This document shows, in pieces, positions 15,449 through 23,660 of a DNA stretch of 41,822 nt. Both the position numbers and the translations under genes were made by a program. Numbering within the stretch: position 1 is the stretch's first letter; each line of letters opens with the position of its first letter. The notes below the pieces were generated by a model. That model searched no databases. It had not been told where the DNA came from and was given only the letters and a program-made list of their open reading frames with translations. This DNA is from an uncultured Collinsella sp. (GTDB lineage Bacteria > Actinomycetota > Coriobacteriia > Coriobacteriales > Coriobacteriaceae). Location of the stretch: assembly GCA_900541475.1 (NCBI GenBank), contig UQJV01000014.1, forward strand, positions 1 through 41,822, given 5' to 3'.

Positions 15449-17791
15449 ATGGCTCAAGATAAGTTCGACGTGGGCGGCATGACATGCGCCGCCTGCCAGG
15501 CGCACGTGGACCGTGCTGTGAGCAAGCTCGACGGCGTCGAGAACGTCGCGGTCAACCTACTCGCCGGTTCCATGATGGTCGACTACGACCCCGCGCAGGT
15601 CTCCCCCGACGATATCTGCACCGCCGTCGACCGCGCGGGCTACTCGGCCTCACCCGTCGATGCGGGCACCGGTGCCGCCGGCTCAAACGGCAGCACGCAA
15701 GCCAGGTCCGGCGCCGCCCACATGGAGTCGCCCACCAAAAAATTGGAGGCCGCCGCCTCTGCCATGCGCACCCGCCTCATCGTCTCGATCGCATTCCTTA
15801 TCCCACTGTTCTACATAGGCATGGGGCACATGCTTGGTTGGCCGCTGCCTGGCGTCTTCACCGACCATACCCACAGCATGACGCTCGCCCTCACCGAGCT
15901 CGTCCTGCTCATCCCCATCGTCTATGTCAACGACGCCTACTTTATCAACGGGTTTAAATCGCTCGCACACGGCGCGCCCACCATGGACGCCCTTATTGCC
16001 GTGGGCGCTACCGCCTCCATCGCCTGGTCGCTCTACGCCATGTTCATCATGGCCGACCAATTAGCCGCGGGTCAGGTGCACGAGGCAATGATGACGAGCA
16101 TGGACAACCTCTATTTTGAGAGCGCCGGCACGATCCTGTCTCTGGTCACCGTGGGCAAATACCTTGAGACGCGCAGCAAGTCCAAAACTGGCGGCGCCAT
16201 CGAGGCACTGATTGACCTGGCGCCCAAGACCGCGACCGTCGTGGCAGAGGACGACAGCGAGACCACCGTCGACGTCGACAGCATCCTTCCCGGCCAGGTC
16301 CTGCGCGTGCGCCCCGGCGAGTCCATCCCCGTCGATGGCGTGGTGCTCGAGGGCAGCTCGGCCGTGGACGAGAGTGCGCTCACCGGCGAGTCCATCCCCG
16401 CAGAAAAGACCGCCGGCGACACCGTCAACGCCGCCACCGTCAACCGTACCGGGTCGTTTACCTTCCGTGCCACACGCGTGGGCGCCGACACGTCGCTCGC
16501 CAAGATCATCAAACTCGTCGAGGACGCCAACGCCACCAAGGCGCCCATCGCCCGCATGGCCGACAAGGTCGCCGGCGTGTTCGTGCCCGTGGTGTTCGTG
16601 ATCTCGGCCGTGACCTTTGCGGTGTGGATGGCACTGACCGGCAGCATAAACGAGGCACTCACCTCCGCCGTGGCCGTACTGGTGATCAGTTGTCCGTGCG
16701 CGTTGGGCCTGGCCACACCCGTCGCCATTATGGTAGGCACCGGCAAGGGCGCCGAGATGGGCATTCTGTTCAAGAGCGCCGAAGCGCTGGAAAATCTGCG
16801 CAGCGTGGGCACGGTGGTGCTCGATAAGACGGGCACGGTCACCCGCGGTAAGCCGGCCGTGACCGATATCGTGGTAGCCACGCGCGCCGACGGTTCGCCC
16901 GCCATGAGCGAAAAGGCGCTGCTCAAGCTGGCCGCCGCGTTGGAGCACTCAAGCGAGCACCCGCTGGCCGAGGCGATTATGGCCGAGTGCGAGGCGCGCG
17001 GAATTGTCGCGCGCATGGTTGAGGACTTCGCCGCCGTGCCCGGTCGTGGCGTTACGGCGCGCGAGGGGCAAAACGTCATTGCAGCCGGCAACGTACGCCT
17101 GATGGACGAGCTGGGCGCGAAGGTGCCCGCCGGCCTTGCCGAACAGTTCGCCGCCGAAGGCAAGACGTCACTGTTCTTTGCCAAGAACGGCGAGCTCGTC
17201 GGCACCATCGCCGTGGCCGACGAGGTCAAAGAGACGAGCGCCGAGGCCATCGCCGCGCTGCGTTCGCTCGGCGTCGACGTGCGCATGCTCACCGGCGACA
17301 ACCGCGTGACGGCCGAAGCAATCGCCCGCCGCGTGGGACTGAACAGCAAGCAGGTCATCGCCGACGTCCTCCCCACCGACAAGGAGCGCCACGTACGCGA
17401 GCTGCAGGATGCGGGCAGCAAGGTCGCCATGGTGGGCGACGGCATCAACGACTCCCCCGCCCTGGCGCGCGCCGACGTGGGCCTTGCGATCGGCACCGGC
17501 GCCGACATCGCCAAAGAAGGGGCAGATGTGGTGCTCATGCGCAGCGACCTCATGGACGTCGCCCGCGCCATCGAGCTGTCGCGCGCGACGATCCGCAACA
17601 TCAAGCAGGACCTGTTCTGGGCACTGTTCTACAACGGCATCGGCATTCCGCTCGCCGCGGGCGTGTTCTTCCCGCTCACCGGATGGCAGCTCTCGCCGAT
17701 GTTTGGCGCCGCGGCCATGAGCCTGTCGAGCGTCTGCGTCGTAAGCAATGCGCTGCGCCTAAAATCCTTTAAGCCTAAAGTGGCAAAATAG
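15449..17791 (+). CDS. copA: Copper-exporting P1B-type ATPase
   Basis: A 780-residue heavy-metal P-type ATPase that exports Cu(I) across the inner membrane. An N-terminal HMA domain with GMTCAAC at 10-16 binds copper and passes it on. The membrane CPC motif is at 415-417, marking Cu(I)/Ag(I) specificity; the phosphorylated aspartate is D459 in DKTGT; the GDGIND hinge begins at 663. Eight membrane segments are expected, and the C-terminus ends just past the last of them. Only one HMA domain is present, where many relatives have two. AAAGGAG precedes the ATG at normal spacing. It is the first gene of a copA-copZ-csoR operon behind a CsoR-type operator. Confidence 0.95.
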   Translation: MAQDKFDVGGMTCAACQAHVDRAVSKLDGVENVAVNLLAGSMMVDYDPAQVSPDDICTAVDRAGYSASPVDAGTGAAGSNGSTQARSGAAHMESPTKKLEAAASAMRTRLIVSIAFLIPLFYIGMGHMLGWPLPGVFTDHTHSMTLALTELVLLIPIVYVNDAYFINGFKSLAHGAPTMDALIAVGATASIAWSLYAMFIMADQLAAGQVHEAMMTSMDNLYFESAGTILSLVTVGKYLETRSKSKTGGAIEALIDLAPKTATVVAEDDSETTVDVDSILPGQVLRVRPGESIPVDGVVLEGSSAVDESALTGESIPAEKTAGDTVNAATVNRTGSFTFRATRVGADTSLAKIIKLVEDANATKAPIARMADKVAGVFVPVVFVISAVTFAVWMALTGSINEALTSAVAVLVISCPCALGLATPVAIMVGTGKGAEMGILFKSAEALENLRSVGTVVLDKTGTVTRGKPAVTDIVVATRADGSPAMSEKALLKLAAALEHSSEHPLAEAIMAECEARGIVARMVEDFAAVPGRGVTAREGQNVIAAGNVRLMDELGAKVPAGLAEQFAAEGKTSLFFAKNGELVGTIAVADEVKETSAEAIAALRSLGVDVRMLTGDNRVTAEAIARRVGLNSKQVIADVLPTDKERHVRELQDAGSKVAMVGDGINDSPALARADVGLAIGTGADIAKEGADVVLMRSDLMDVARAIELSRATIRNIKQDLFWALFYNGIGIPLAAGVFFPLTGWQLSPMFGAAAMSLSSVCVVSNALRLKSFKPKVAK

Positions 17792-17823
17792 GCTCACCAT
17801 TAAGTCCATTTAGAACGGGTTTT

Positions 17824-17909
17824 CCAGGTGCCCGAGATTGACCTGAAAGAGGAGCGACGCGTACTTTGGTACGCGAGCGACGGCTTGAAGGTCAAGGTCG
17901 GGTGGCTGG
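17824..17909 (+). other. Long imperfect hairpin between copA and copZ
   Basis: An arm of about 26 nt starting CCAGGTGCCCGAGATTGACC (17824 onward) is imperfectly complementary to the segment ending at 17909, and the top carries a perfect GCGTAC-TTTG-GTACGC hairpin (17859-17874). The structure ends 29 nt before the copZ start codon, so it would lie in the polycistronic message. It may tune copZ expression relative to copA or be another repeat family. No second copy is seen in this window. Confidence 0.55.
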
Positions 17910-17938
17910 GAAAGCCGACACAACAGAGAGGGATACCC

Positions 17939-18160
17939 ATGCGTTACACAATCAAGACTTCCGGCCTCATGTGCGGCCACTGCGACGCCACTGTCGAGAC
18001 GGCACTGCTCAACGTGGTCGGCGTGACCGACGCCGACGCCGATCACGAGACCCAGACCGTCCAGGTGAAGTGCGCCGACACCGTGACCGCCGAGCAGCTC
18101 GCCGCCGCCGTCGAGGCCGCGGGCGAGAAGTTCCACGCACTTTCGGTGACCGCCGCGTAG
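17939..18160 (+). CDS. copZ: Copper chaperone, HMA domain
   Basis: A 73-residue single HMA-domain protein with the MCGHC metal site (residues 11-15), matching the MxCxxC copper chaperones that deliver Cu(I) to CopA. The ATG at 17939 follows AGAGAGGG, while the longer upstream frame runs through the intercistronic hairpin and has no family similarity. It lies between copA and csoR, which fits cytosolic copper handling. The His in the CxxC loop is a variation also found in other members and could affect affinity. Confidence 0.9.
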   Translation: MRYTIKTSGLMCGHCDATVETALLNVVGVTDADADHETQTVQVKCADTVTAEQLAAAVEAAGEKFHALSVTAA

Positions 18161-18186
18161 CAGGCGCTGCCTACTCAATCCTCAGA

Positions 18187-18253
18187 AGTTGCGGTGAAAT
18201 AGTTCCTGTTTTAGCGCTTCAAGCCTGCAAGCAAGAGCTATTTCACCGCAACT
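18187..18253. repeat. AGTTGCGGTGAAATAG hairpin, intact copy
   Basis: Perfect 16-bp arms (AGTTGCGGTGAAATAG at 18187-18202 and its complement at 18238-18253) enclose a 35-nt loop. It lies between copZ and csoR. A related copy with a degenerate right arm is at 12546-12612, and a half-copy begins at 12421. No T-tract follows, so it is not an ordinary terminator. Confidence 0.85.
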
Positions 18254-18296
18254 GAGGGCGAGGTATTTGAAGGATTGACCAGAAACGAGGACCGCC

Positions 18297-18569
18297 ATGA
18301 TGGCAGACCATAAATCGGTGACCCGCATGCTCAAGACGGCACGCGGCCAGATCGACGGCATCTTGCGGATGGTCGAGGAGGACCGCTATTGCGTCGATAT
18401 TTCCACGCAGCTCATGGCCACACAGGCACTCCTCGCGCGCATTAATGCCGACGTGCTCAAGGCGCATATCGAGGGCTGCGTGACTTCGGCAATCGAATCG
18501 GGCGACGAAGACCTCAAAGCCGCCAAGCTCGCCGAGATCGAACGCGTCGTCGACAAGCTCTCCAAGTAA
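18297..18569 (+). CDS. csoR: CsoR-family copper-sensing repressor
   Basis: A 90-residue all-helical DUF156 protein. The Cu(I) ligands occur at C32, H57 and C61, with the same spacing as the Cys-His-Cys set of Mycobacterium tuberculosis CsoR. Copper binding releases the protein from its operator. GAGGA precedes the ATG; the following codon is also ATG, so the start could be one residue later. It is the last gene of the copper operon, and the CsoR-like operator at 15371-15401 is the obvious target. An FrmR or RcnR identity is unlikely given the copper neighbours. Confidence 0.92.
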   Translation: MMADHKSVTRMLKTARGQIDGILRMVEEDRYCVDISTQLMATQALLARINADVLKAHIEGCVTSAIESGDEDLKAAKLAEIERVVDKLSK

Positions 18570-18579
18570 TTGGGGCATT

Positions 18580-18660
18580 GGGGACAGACTACTTTGCACC
18601 GTCTTGGTGTTCCGGGGACAGGAATGTTTGCGCCACCTTGGTGCAGATTTACCTGTCCCC
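18580..18660. repeat. GGGGACAGG hairpin repeat region
   Basis: GGGGACAGG (18614-18622) pairs with CCTGTCCCC (18652-18660), with an inner CACC/GGTG stem. A partial related unit (GGGGACAGACTACTTTGCACC) precedes it. Similar sequences lie at 12521-12640 and near 37011. It separates csoR from the zinc-ribbon gene. Confidence 0.75.
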
Positions 18661-18715
18661 CTTGCTCTAAATCGGGTATAAAGGCGTGCAGCATATCGAA
18701 CGAAAGGCAATTTGC

Positions 18716-19189
18716 ATGAATGACTTTATGAAAGGACGCAATGGCGCCGACGAGCTCACCATCGTGATGGGTTTTGCCGGCATCGTCATCGCGATGATCG
18801 GATCGATAGCCCGCATCCAGTGGCTCAGCTGGATCGCCATCGCCGTTATCGTGATTGGCGTGCTGCGCGGCCTGTCCAAAAATATCGATGCACGTCGCAA
18901 GGAGAACGACGCCTTTGTCGCCGGCTCGGCTAAGGTCCCCGGCTTGGGCAAGTTCGTCGCCAGCTTGGGCGGCGGGGCCGCAGCGGCCAGCACCTCACGC
19001 GCGGCCGGCACCAGTAAGGAAGACTTTGAGCGTGCCAAGCGCACGGCCAAGAAGATGTGGAAGGGTCGCAAGACTACGGCATACCTCAAGTGCCCCAACT
19101 GCGGCCAGATGCTCTCCGTTCCCAAGGGCAAGGGCAAGATCCGCGTCACCTGCCCCAAGTGCCATGCCAAGATGGAAACGCGCTCGTAG
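18716..19189 (+). CDS. Zinc-ribbon membrane protein of unknown function
   Basis: A 157-residue protein. After a short polar N-terminus come two adjacent hydrophobic segments (about residues 17-50), then a charged and Gly/Ala-rich linker, and a C-terminal zinc ribbon with CPNC and CPKC pairs. The ribbon should be cytoplasmic. GAAAGG precedes the ATG at 18716 by 8 nt. Similar small membrane/zinc-ribbon proteins are common but without assigned function. It seems to be transcribed alone and ends before a bidirectional terminator. Confidence 0.8.
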   Translation: MNDFMKGRNGADELTIVMGFAGIVIAMIGSIARIQWLSWIAIAVIVIGVLRGLSKNIDARRKENDAFVAGSAKVPGLGKFVASLGGGAAAASTSRAAGTSKEDFERAKRTAKKMWKGRKTTAYLKCPNCGQMLSVPKGKGKIRVTCPKCHAKMETRS

Positions 19190-19251
19190 CGCCCGCACGC
19201 GGGACAAATTAATTAGGCTTGTTTGTCCCAAATCCTAAGTATTTGTTCGAT

Positions 19252-19288
19252 AAAAAAGCCGAGGCCTCGTGTTGAGACCTCGGCTTTT
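19252..19288. terminator. Bidirectional intrinsic terminator
   Basis: AAAAGCCGAGG (19254-19264) and CCTCGGCTTTT (19278-19288) form an 11-bp stem with A-run and T-run ends on both strands. It lies between the convergent zinc-ribbon and amidohydrolase genes and can serve both. A smaller GGGACAAA/TTTGTCCC hairpin (19201-19229) precedes it. Confidence 0.9.
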
Positions 19289-19321
19289 GCATGCGGCAAC
19301 GGAGCCGCCCCTTTGTCACAC

Positions 19322-20692
19322 CTACGCCACGCCGTCGCGGGCAAGCTCCTCGGCCAACGCCTCGGCAGGCATGTCCATAATCGTGTCGAGCTCGTTATCA
19401 ACCTCGGGGATACGCTTCACCTTGAGCTTGCGCACCAGATCACCGCGACACATCACGTGCATCGGCTCACGCAGAGCGCACAGATCATCGAGCGGGTTCT
19501 CGCGCGTCACCAGGATATCAGCGGCCTTACCGCACTCGATTGTGCCGGTCTCGCCGCCCAGCCCCAGCAGCTCGGCATTGACCTGCGTGGCCGTATGCAG
19601 CGCGAAGGCGTTGCTCACACCCACGTACTTGGCAAAATAGGCCACCTCGCGCCACATGTCGTACTGGGTCACGAACGGACAGCTCGAATCCGTGCCCAGG
19701 CCTACCTTGATACCGGCTTCCAGCGCCGCACGAGCGCTCTCGATAATGCCCGAGCACACGATGTCGCCGTTCTTCTTTTGCGTATCGGTCGAATGGGTCT
19801 TTTCCGGGTCGAGCAATACAAACGGCAGCGCCGGGCTGATGGTGCAGGTCACGCTGGGCGCACGCCCCTCAAGCTGCGTGCCCGCGGCGCCGCGGTACAG
19901 TTCCAGGATCTCGGGCGTCAACGGAGCGCCGTGCTCAATCGTGTCAACTCCGGCCTCAAGCGCGGCCTTCACGCCTTCGGTGCTCTCGACATGGGCCATG
20001 ACCGGAAGGCCAACCTCGTGCGCCGCCTTGCACGCCGCCGCGGCGACCTCCACCGGCATGCGCAGCACGCCCGGCTCGCCCACCTCAGTCGCATCGAACA
20101 CGCCGCCCGTCACGAACAGCTTAATGACGTCGGCACCGCGCGCATACAGGTCGCGCACCTGTTCGGCTGCCTCGGCGGGACTGTTGGCCACCTGGGCGAA
20201 CAAGCCCGCACCATGGCCGCCCGGCACTGTGACACCCGTTCCCGGCGCCACCAGGCGAGGACCTTGGTACTTGCCGGCATCGATAGCATCGCGCACGGCA
20301 AGATCGGCAAACAGCGGGTCGCCCGCACCGCGCACCGTGGTCACGCCGCTTGCCAGCTGCTGCTGGGCGCTGTCCTTGAGGATATGGCGCACGATGGCGC
20401 GCCCCACTGGATTATCGAGCTTTTTCATCAGCGCGCCCGCATCGCCCGCCGAAACCGGCTTACCCGAACCGCACAGATGCACATGCATATTGATGAGACC
20501 CGGCATGAGATACGCCCCTGCCAGGTCGATGACCTCGGCACCTGCAGGCGCCTGCGCCACGGCACTCGGCCCCATCCACGTGATGAGACCACGCTCAACG
20601 ACCACGGCCATATCGGGCTGCGGCTCCATATGTTCCGAACCATCCAGGACGGTCGCATTGATAAACAACGTGGAACGATCGGCAGACGCCAT
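19322..20692 (-). CDS. Amidohydrolase family protein (imidazolonepropionase-like)
   Basis: A 456-residue metal-dependent hydrolase of the amidohydrolase superfamily, subgroup of imidazolonepropionase-like/prolidase-like enzymes. The metal-binding HxH is at 70-72 (NMHVHL); later conserved features include DVIKLFVTGG, AHVES, EHG and the GTDSS aspartate. The N- and C-terminal segments form the small beta-sandwich expected around the TIM barrel. The chosen ATG at 20692 has GAGGAG 6 nt upstream; the frame opens 17 codons earlier without a site. It is probably cytosolic. The exact substrate, such as a dipeptide or cyclic amide, cannot be determined. It is monocistronic, with a hairpin array upstream. 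Confidence 0.85.
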   Translation of the reverse strand: MASADRSTLFINATVLDGSEHMEPQPDMAVVVERGLITWMGPSAVAQAPAGAEVIDLAGAYLMPGLINMHVHLCGSGKPVSAGDAGALMKKLDNPVGRAIVRHILKDSAQQQLASGVTTVRGAGDPLFADLAVRDAIDAGKYQGPRLVAPGTGVTVPGGHGAGLFAQVANSPAEAAEQVRDLYARGADVIKLFVTGGVFDATEVGEPGVLRMPVEVAAAACKAAHEVGLPVMAHVESTEGVKAALEAGVDTIEHGAPLTPEILELYRGAAGTQLEGRAPSVTCTISPALPFVLLDPEKTHSTDTQKKNGDIVCSGIIESARAALEAGIKVGLGTDSSCPFVTQYDMWREVAYFAKYVGVSNAFALHTATQVNAELLGLGGETGTIECGKAADILVTRENPLDDLCALREPMHVMCRGDLVRKLKVKRIPEVDNELDTIMDMPAEALAEELARDGVA

Positions 20693-21180
20693 ATCGAGCT
20701 CCTCCCTCACGATTAACTTGAACATTTGTCCATTATCACCCAATGCAGCGAACTAAAGTCAAACATATCGGTTAACGGAGGGACGAGAGGGACCTGGGAA
20801 GCGAAACGCGTTGCAGACCCAGCGCGGCGACACCAGCAAAATGTCTCGATCCGTAACAGGTAGACCGTCTTTAACCTTCCAAATGTTACAGATCGAGATT
20901 TTCGGTCGTGCCTCCAGCCTTTGTCTCAATCTGTAACAGTTAGACCGATTTTTGGCCGTTAGATGTTACAGATCGAGACTTTCTCCAGCCCCATCGTCAA
21001 ACGTCTAAATCTGTAACAAGTAGACAGGTTTTCGGCCTCTAGACGTTACAGATTGAGATCTTTTAGCGGCAGCCAACCTTCTGTCTCGATCTGTAACAGT
21101 TGCGAGGCCAAACGGCCCCTTGTTGTTACAGATCGAGACGAACTCGCCCGGAACAACCACATCCGCGTTAGTCGTACCCC
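20693..21180. other. Intergenic region carrying hairpin array B
   Basis: No gene is seen. The first 150 bases should include the amidohydrolase promoter, and the rest (20843-21139) is the four-unit hairpin array. The array ends 41 nt before the stop codon of the AbiEi/DUF559 gene. Confidence 0.7.
20843..21139 (+). repeat. GTAACAG hairpin array B: four units, exact 80-bp period
   Basis: Four 57-nt units start at 20843, 20923, 21003 and 21083, exactly 80 bp apart. Each has a left arm like GTCTCGATCTGTAAC, a 27-nt variable loop and a right arm like GTTACAGATCGAGAC. The 23-nt linkers are unrelated to each other. All units have the same orientation, judged by the loop consensus AGTTAGACC at its left and TAGAT at its right. 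It lies directly downstream of the AbiEi/DUF559 gene. Confidence 0.95.
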
Positions 21181-22275
21181 TCAGCGCCCATACCACTGAC
21201 GCTTCCATTCCTCAGCCAAATCGGCCCGCTGTGGAATACCCGCCAGCCTCATTTTCTCGACCAGCTTCACCGGATCTTTGAGTTCGTTAAACGTGAACCG
21301 AAGCACCTTGTGCCCGAGCATTGTCAGATGAGATTCCCGCTGACGCTCTGCCACGAACGGGTCGACCGACTCCCGACCCTCGCCGTTCTGCAAGGTATAC
21401 TTCCCCTTTCCGTCGAGCTCGCCGATGACACATGTCCCGTCCTCGAGCCTCCAGAAATAATCAACGCGAAACACCTGACTCGAATCGAGCGGATCGCGAA
21501 ACTCCACCTGCAACTCTGGCACCGGAAAACCGTATGCAATAAAGAACGCTCGGAACCGAGACTCGCCACCGTTTTCGGACAGGCCGTCCGCATGCGACGC
21601 AATCACCTGAGCTCTGCGATACCCTCGCCTGCCCTCGCAATCGGCCTGGAGCCGTTCGCAGAGGTCGTCGCGCGACATGCCCTTCGCCCGCAATGCAGAA
21701 TCGGCGATCGCCAGACCATACGAAAACGGCGCACGCAGCAGACAATCCTCCACCGTGCGCCAAAACGACGTCACCCGCACGCCATCGACTTGTTCAAGTG
21801 CACCCGCCGCCTGCGGACGCAGCAGTCTACACCCCATACTCAATGCCACCGAACAACCCGTTTTGACCAAGTAACGCGGCCCAAGCAGATCATTCGGCAC
21901 CTCCAGACCCCATATCAGCGCGGCATCATATCCCCAAAACGCCCAATCGGGGTGAAACTCGGCAAGCCCCTTGATGGTCCACCGCGCCCGCTCCGGCGGC
22001 GTCAACGCATCCCATTCATGCTGAAAACAGAAAAGGTGCGATTCGGGCTCCGCAATATCGTCTGTGCCCACATGGCGCCGCAGCCACATGAGCTCGGCAT
22101 TGTCGTGCGTCACAAGCGGCACGCCTTGTTCAGCCGCCTCCGTGAGCCTGGCAAGCATCCTATTCCGCGCCAAGGTGTTACGCGTTGCATGCTTGTGTTT
22201 AAAAACGGTATTAGACACTTCCATCACCACCACATCGGAGAAATGGGCCATCGCCGCTGTTACCGCCGCCGACAA
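21181..22275 (-). CDS. AbiEi-like / DUF559 protein with PD-(D/E)XK nuclease-type C-terminus
   Basis: About 364 residues, with the layout of actinobacterial proteins annotated as AbiEi-family antitoxin-like or DUF559. Residues 80-230 resemble the AbiEi-like middle region (SYGLAIADSALRAKGMSRDDL). Residues 236-345 resemble the Vsr/DUF559 endonuclease fold: GGESRFR at 236-242, D272 in FRVDYFW, then E286-L-D288-G-K290, the expected acidic and lysine residues. The start is uncertain: TTG at 22275 lies 3 nt from a hairpin unit, an in-frame ATG is at 22251 and another at 22221, and none has a strong ribosome site. Hairpin arrays of four units flank both ends closely. DNA cleavage is plausible but untested. 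The role may be defence, toxin-antitoxin or repeat mobility. Confidence 0.7.
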   Translation of the reverse strand: MSAAVTAAMAHFSDVVVMEVSNTVFKHKHATRNTLARNRMLARLTEAAEQGVPLVTHDNAELMWLRRHVGTDDIAEPESHLFCFQHEWDALTPPERARWTIKGLAEFHPDWAFWGYDAALIWGLEVPNDLLGPRYLVKTGCSVALSMGCRLLRPQAAGALEQVDGVRVTSFWRTVEDCLLRAPFSYGLAIADSALRAKGMSRDDLCERLQADCEGRRGYRRAQVIASHADGLSENGGESRFRAFFIAYGFPVPELQVEFRDPLDSSQVFRVDYFWRLEDGTCVIGELDGKGKYTLQNGEGRESVDPFVAERQRESHLTMLGHKVLRFTFNELKDPVKLVEKMRLAGIPQRADLAEEWKRQWYGR

Positions 22276-22611
22276 ATGTCTTGATCTGTAACAGGAAGAC
22301 AGTCTTTGAGCCTCTAGTTGTTACAGATCGAGATCTTTCGGCACCGCATCCAACCTTGGTCTCAATCTGTAACAGTTAGGTCGAGTTTTGGCCTGTAGAT
22401 GTTACAGATTGAGACATCCACCCCGACAGGTTCCAAACGTCTCGATCTGTAACAGGTAGACGCTCTCCAGGCCCCTAAACGTTACATATTTAGACAAACC
22501 AGCGGCGCCCAGGCATTCGTCTCGATCTGTAACAGTTAGACCGGTTTTTTGTCCCTAGACGTTACAGACCGAGACAAATAGACAGGCGGCGACACTGCGA
22601 CTGCCCATCCC
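22276..22611. other. Intergenic region filled by hairpin array C
   Basis: No gene is seen. Nearly the whole gap between the AbiEi/DUF559 start and the stop of the next minus-strand gene is array C (22278-22575). Any promoter for the nuclease-like gene must lie inside or beyond the array. Confidence 0.75.
22278..22575 (+). repeat. GTAACAG hairpin array C: four units, 80-81-bp period
   Basis: Four 57-nt units start at 22278, 22359, 22439 and 22519, with periods of 81, 80 and 80 bp. Arm, loop and linker lengths match array B, and orientation is the same. The first unit begins 3 nt upstream of the earliest possible start codon of the AbiEi/DUF559 gene. The third unit is the most degenerate (right arm GTTACATATTTAGAC). 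Confidence 0.95.
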
Positions 22612-23319
22612 CTACTCCCATTCCTGTTCGTAGATGTTGAGCGACTTCACATACCGTCCCCGGGCACCCATGACGTCGCGGACCAGCCTCAGAAAGAAGC
22701 TGATACACGAGGTATCGAAGCCATCTTCCAGGTCTTCCGGATGAACGGCGCCGGGCCCGTCGACCGCCGTATCGCTCAGATGCGCAATGTCGTAGAGGTA
22801 GAGCTGCCCCGCCGTCAGCAAAATATCGTCAACGCACGCGATGCGCACCGCAATCGCACCATCGCGCCAGTGCTCTTTTTGCACGATATGTGGGTCGTAG
22901 ACATCAAAACGACGGTCGGTGCGCGTATCGCGCAGCGCGACCATACCAGTCGCCGGATCCTTGTCCAAAATGCCAAAGCGAGAGAAATAGTGCGTGTCGC
23001 GCACCTGTTCGAGCCGCCTGAGCGAAGCAGGCGAAAGCGACGCCGGCGGCTCGTCAACATACAGCCCAAGCAGCGTCTTGCCGTGGTAATAGGGGCGCTC
23101 AAACAGCAGCCAATCGGTAAATGCCATGTTATAGGCCATGATTTCGTTTTGCGAGGGCTCCTCGCAATAGCTGAGCCATGGATCGACTATCACTTCGAAC
23201 TGTGTGCGCGCCGACTCCAAAAACTGGAACTTTCGCAGCATCCAAAACTGGGCCATGTCGGCAATATCGTCACCGACGGCCTCGGCCAGACGTCCCCGGT
23301 CCAAAACATGATCAGCCAT
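22612..23319 (-). CDS. Hypothetical protein, 235 residues
   Basis: I do not recognise this protein. It is soluble-looking, acidic overall and rich in aromatic residues, without a signal peptide, membrane segment or cysteine cluster. The sequence suggests a mixed alpha/beta fold with motifs such as WLSYCEEPSQNEIMAYN and DILLTAGQLYLYDI. GAGGAGG lies 5 nt before the ATG, so the start is firm and the gene is likely to be expressed. Hairpin array C begins 37 nt past its stop, so this gene could be cotranscribed through the array into the AbiEi/DUF559 gene on the same strand. That positional link is the only functional hint. Confidence 0.75.
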   Translation of the reverse strand: MADHVLDRGRLAEAVGDDIADMAQFWMLRKFQFLESARTQFEVIVDPWLSYCEEPSQNEIMAYNMAFTDWLLFERPYYHGKTLLGLYVDEPPASLSPASLRRLEQVRDTHYFSRFGILDKDPATGMVALRDTRTDRRFDVYDPHIVQKEHWRDGAIAVRIACVDDILLTAGQLYLYDIAHLSDTAVDGPGAVHPEDLEDGFDTSCISFFLRLVRDVMGARGRYVKSLNIYEQEWE

Positions 23320-23660
23320 GGCATCCTCCTCAAACTGATGAACCTCAATTTGAGCTTACGAGGAGGGCTCGCGGTCGCCGCCAGCGCGGGCGAAATGAGC
23401 ATCGGGTTGCAAACCAGATACTGACCGAATACTTGACGGAACGCTTGACCGATACGTTATATCGAAACAAAACCCAGTTAAACATAGGCAAATAAGCAGA
23501 GATTTTGAGCTTGCCAGCCACAGCCATCACGAAAACAGCAAGGTACCGCGAGTCCGCACGTCAGCAAATGAGCGGTCAGACGTCAAGAGTGTCCCCGGCG
23601 ACTAGACAAAATAGAGTGTCCCCAATGACTAGTCGTTGGGGACACTCTTGAATGACTGCC
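23320..23660. other. Intergenic region downstream of gltD
   Basis: No gene is seen in these 341 bases. The part near 23400-23520 is AT-richer and probably holds the promoter of the 235-residue hypothetical gene. The end near gltD has a GTGTCCCC repeat (23585-23604) and the gltD terminator-like hairpin. Confidence 0.5.
23604..23648 (-). terminator. Palindromic terminator downstream of gltD
   Basis: AGAGTGTCCCCAA (23613-23625) pairs perfectly with TTGGGGACACTCT (23636-23648), and the centre GACTAGTC continues the palindrome. On the minus strand ATTTTG follows. It lies 12 nt past the gltD stop codon. A partial direct copy (AGAGTGTCCCC) sits at 23586-23596. Confidence 0.7.

Noticed and set aside
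20843..22575. Regular repeats resembling a CRISPR array
   Set aside because: The 15-nt arms repeat in alternating orientation, both loop and linker vary, the 57-nt unit is not an identical direct repeat, and no cas gene is present.
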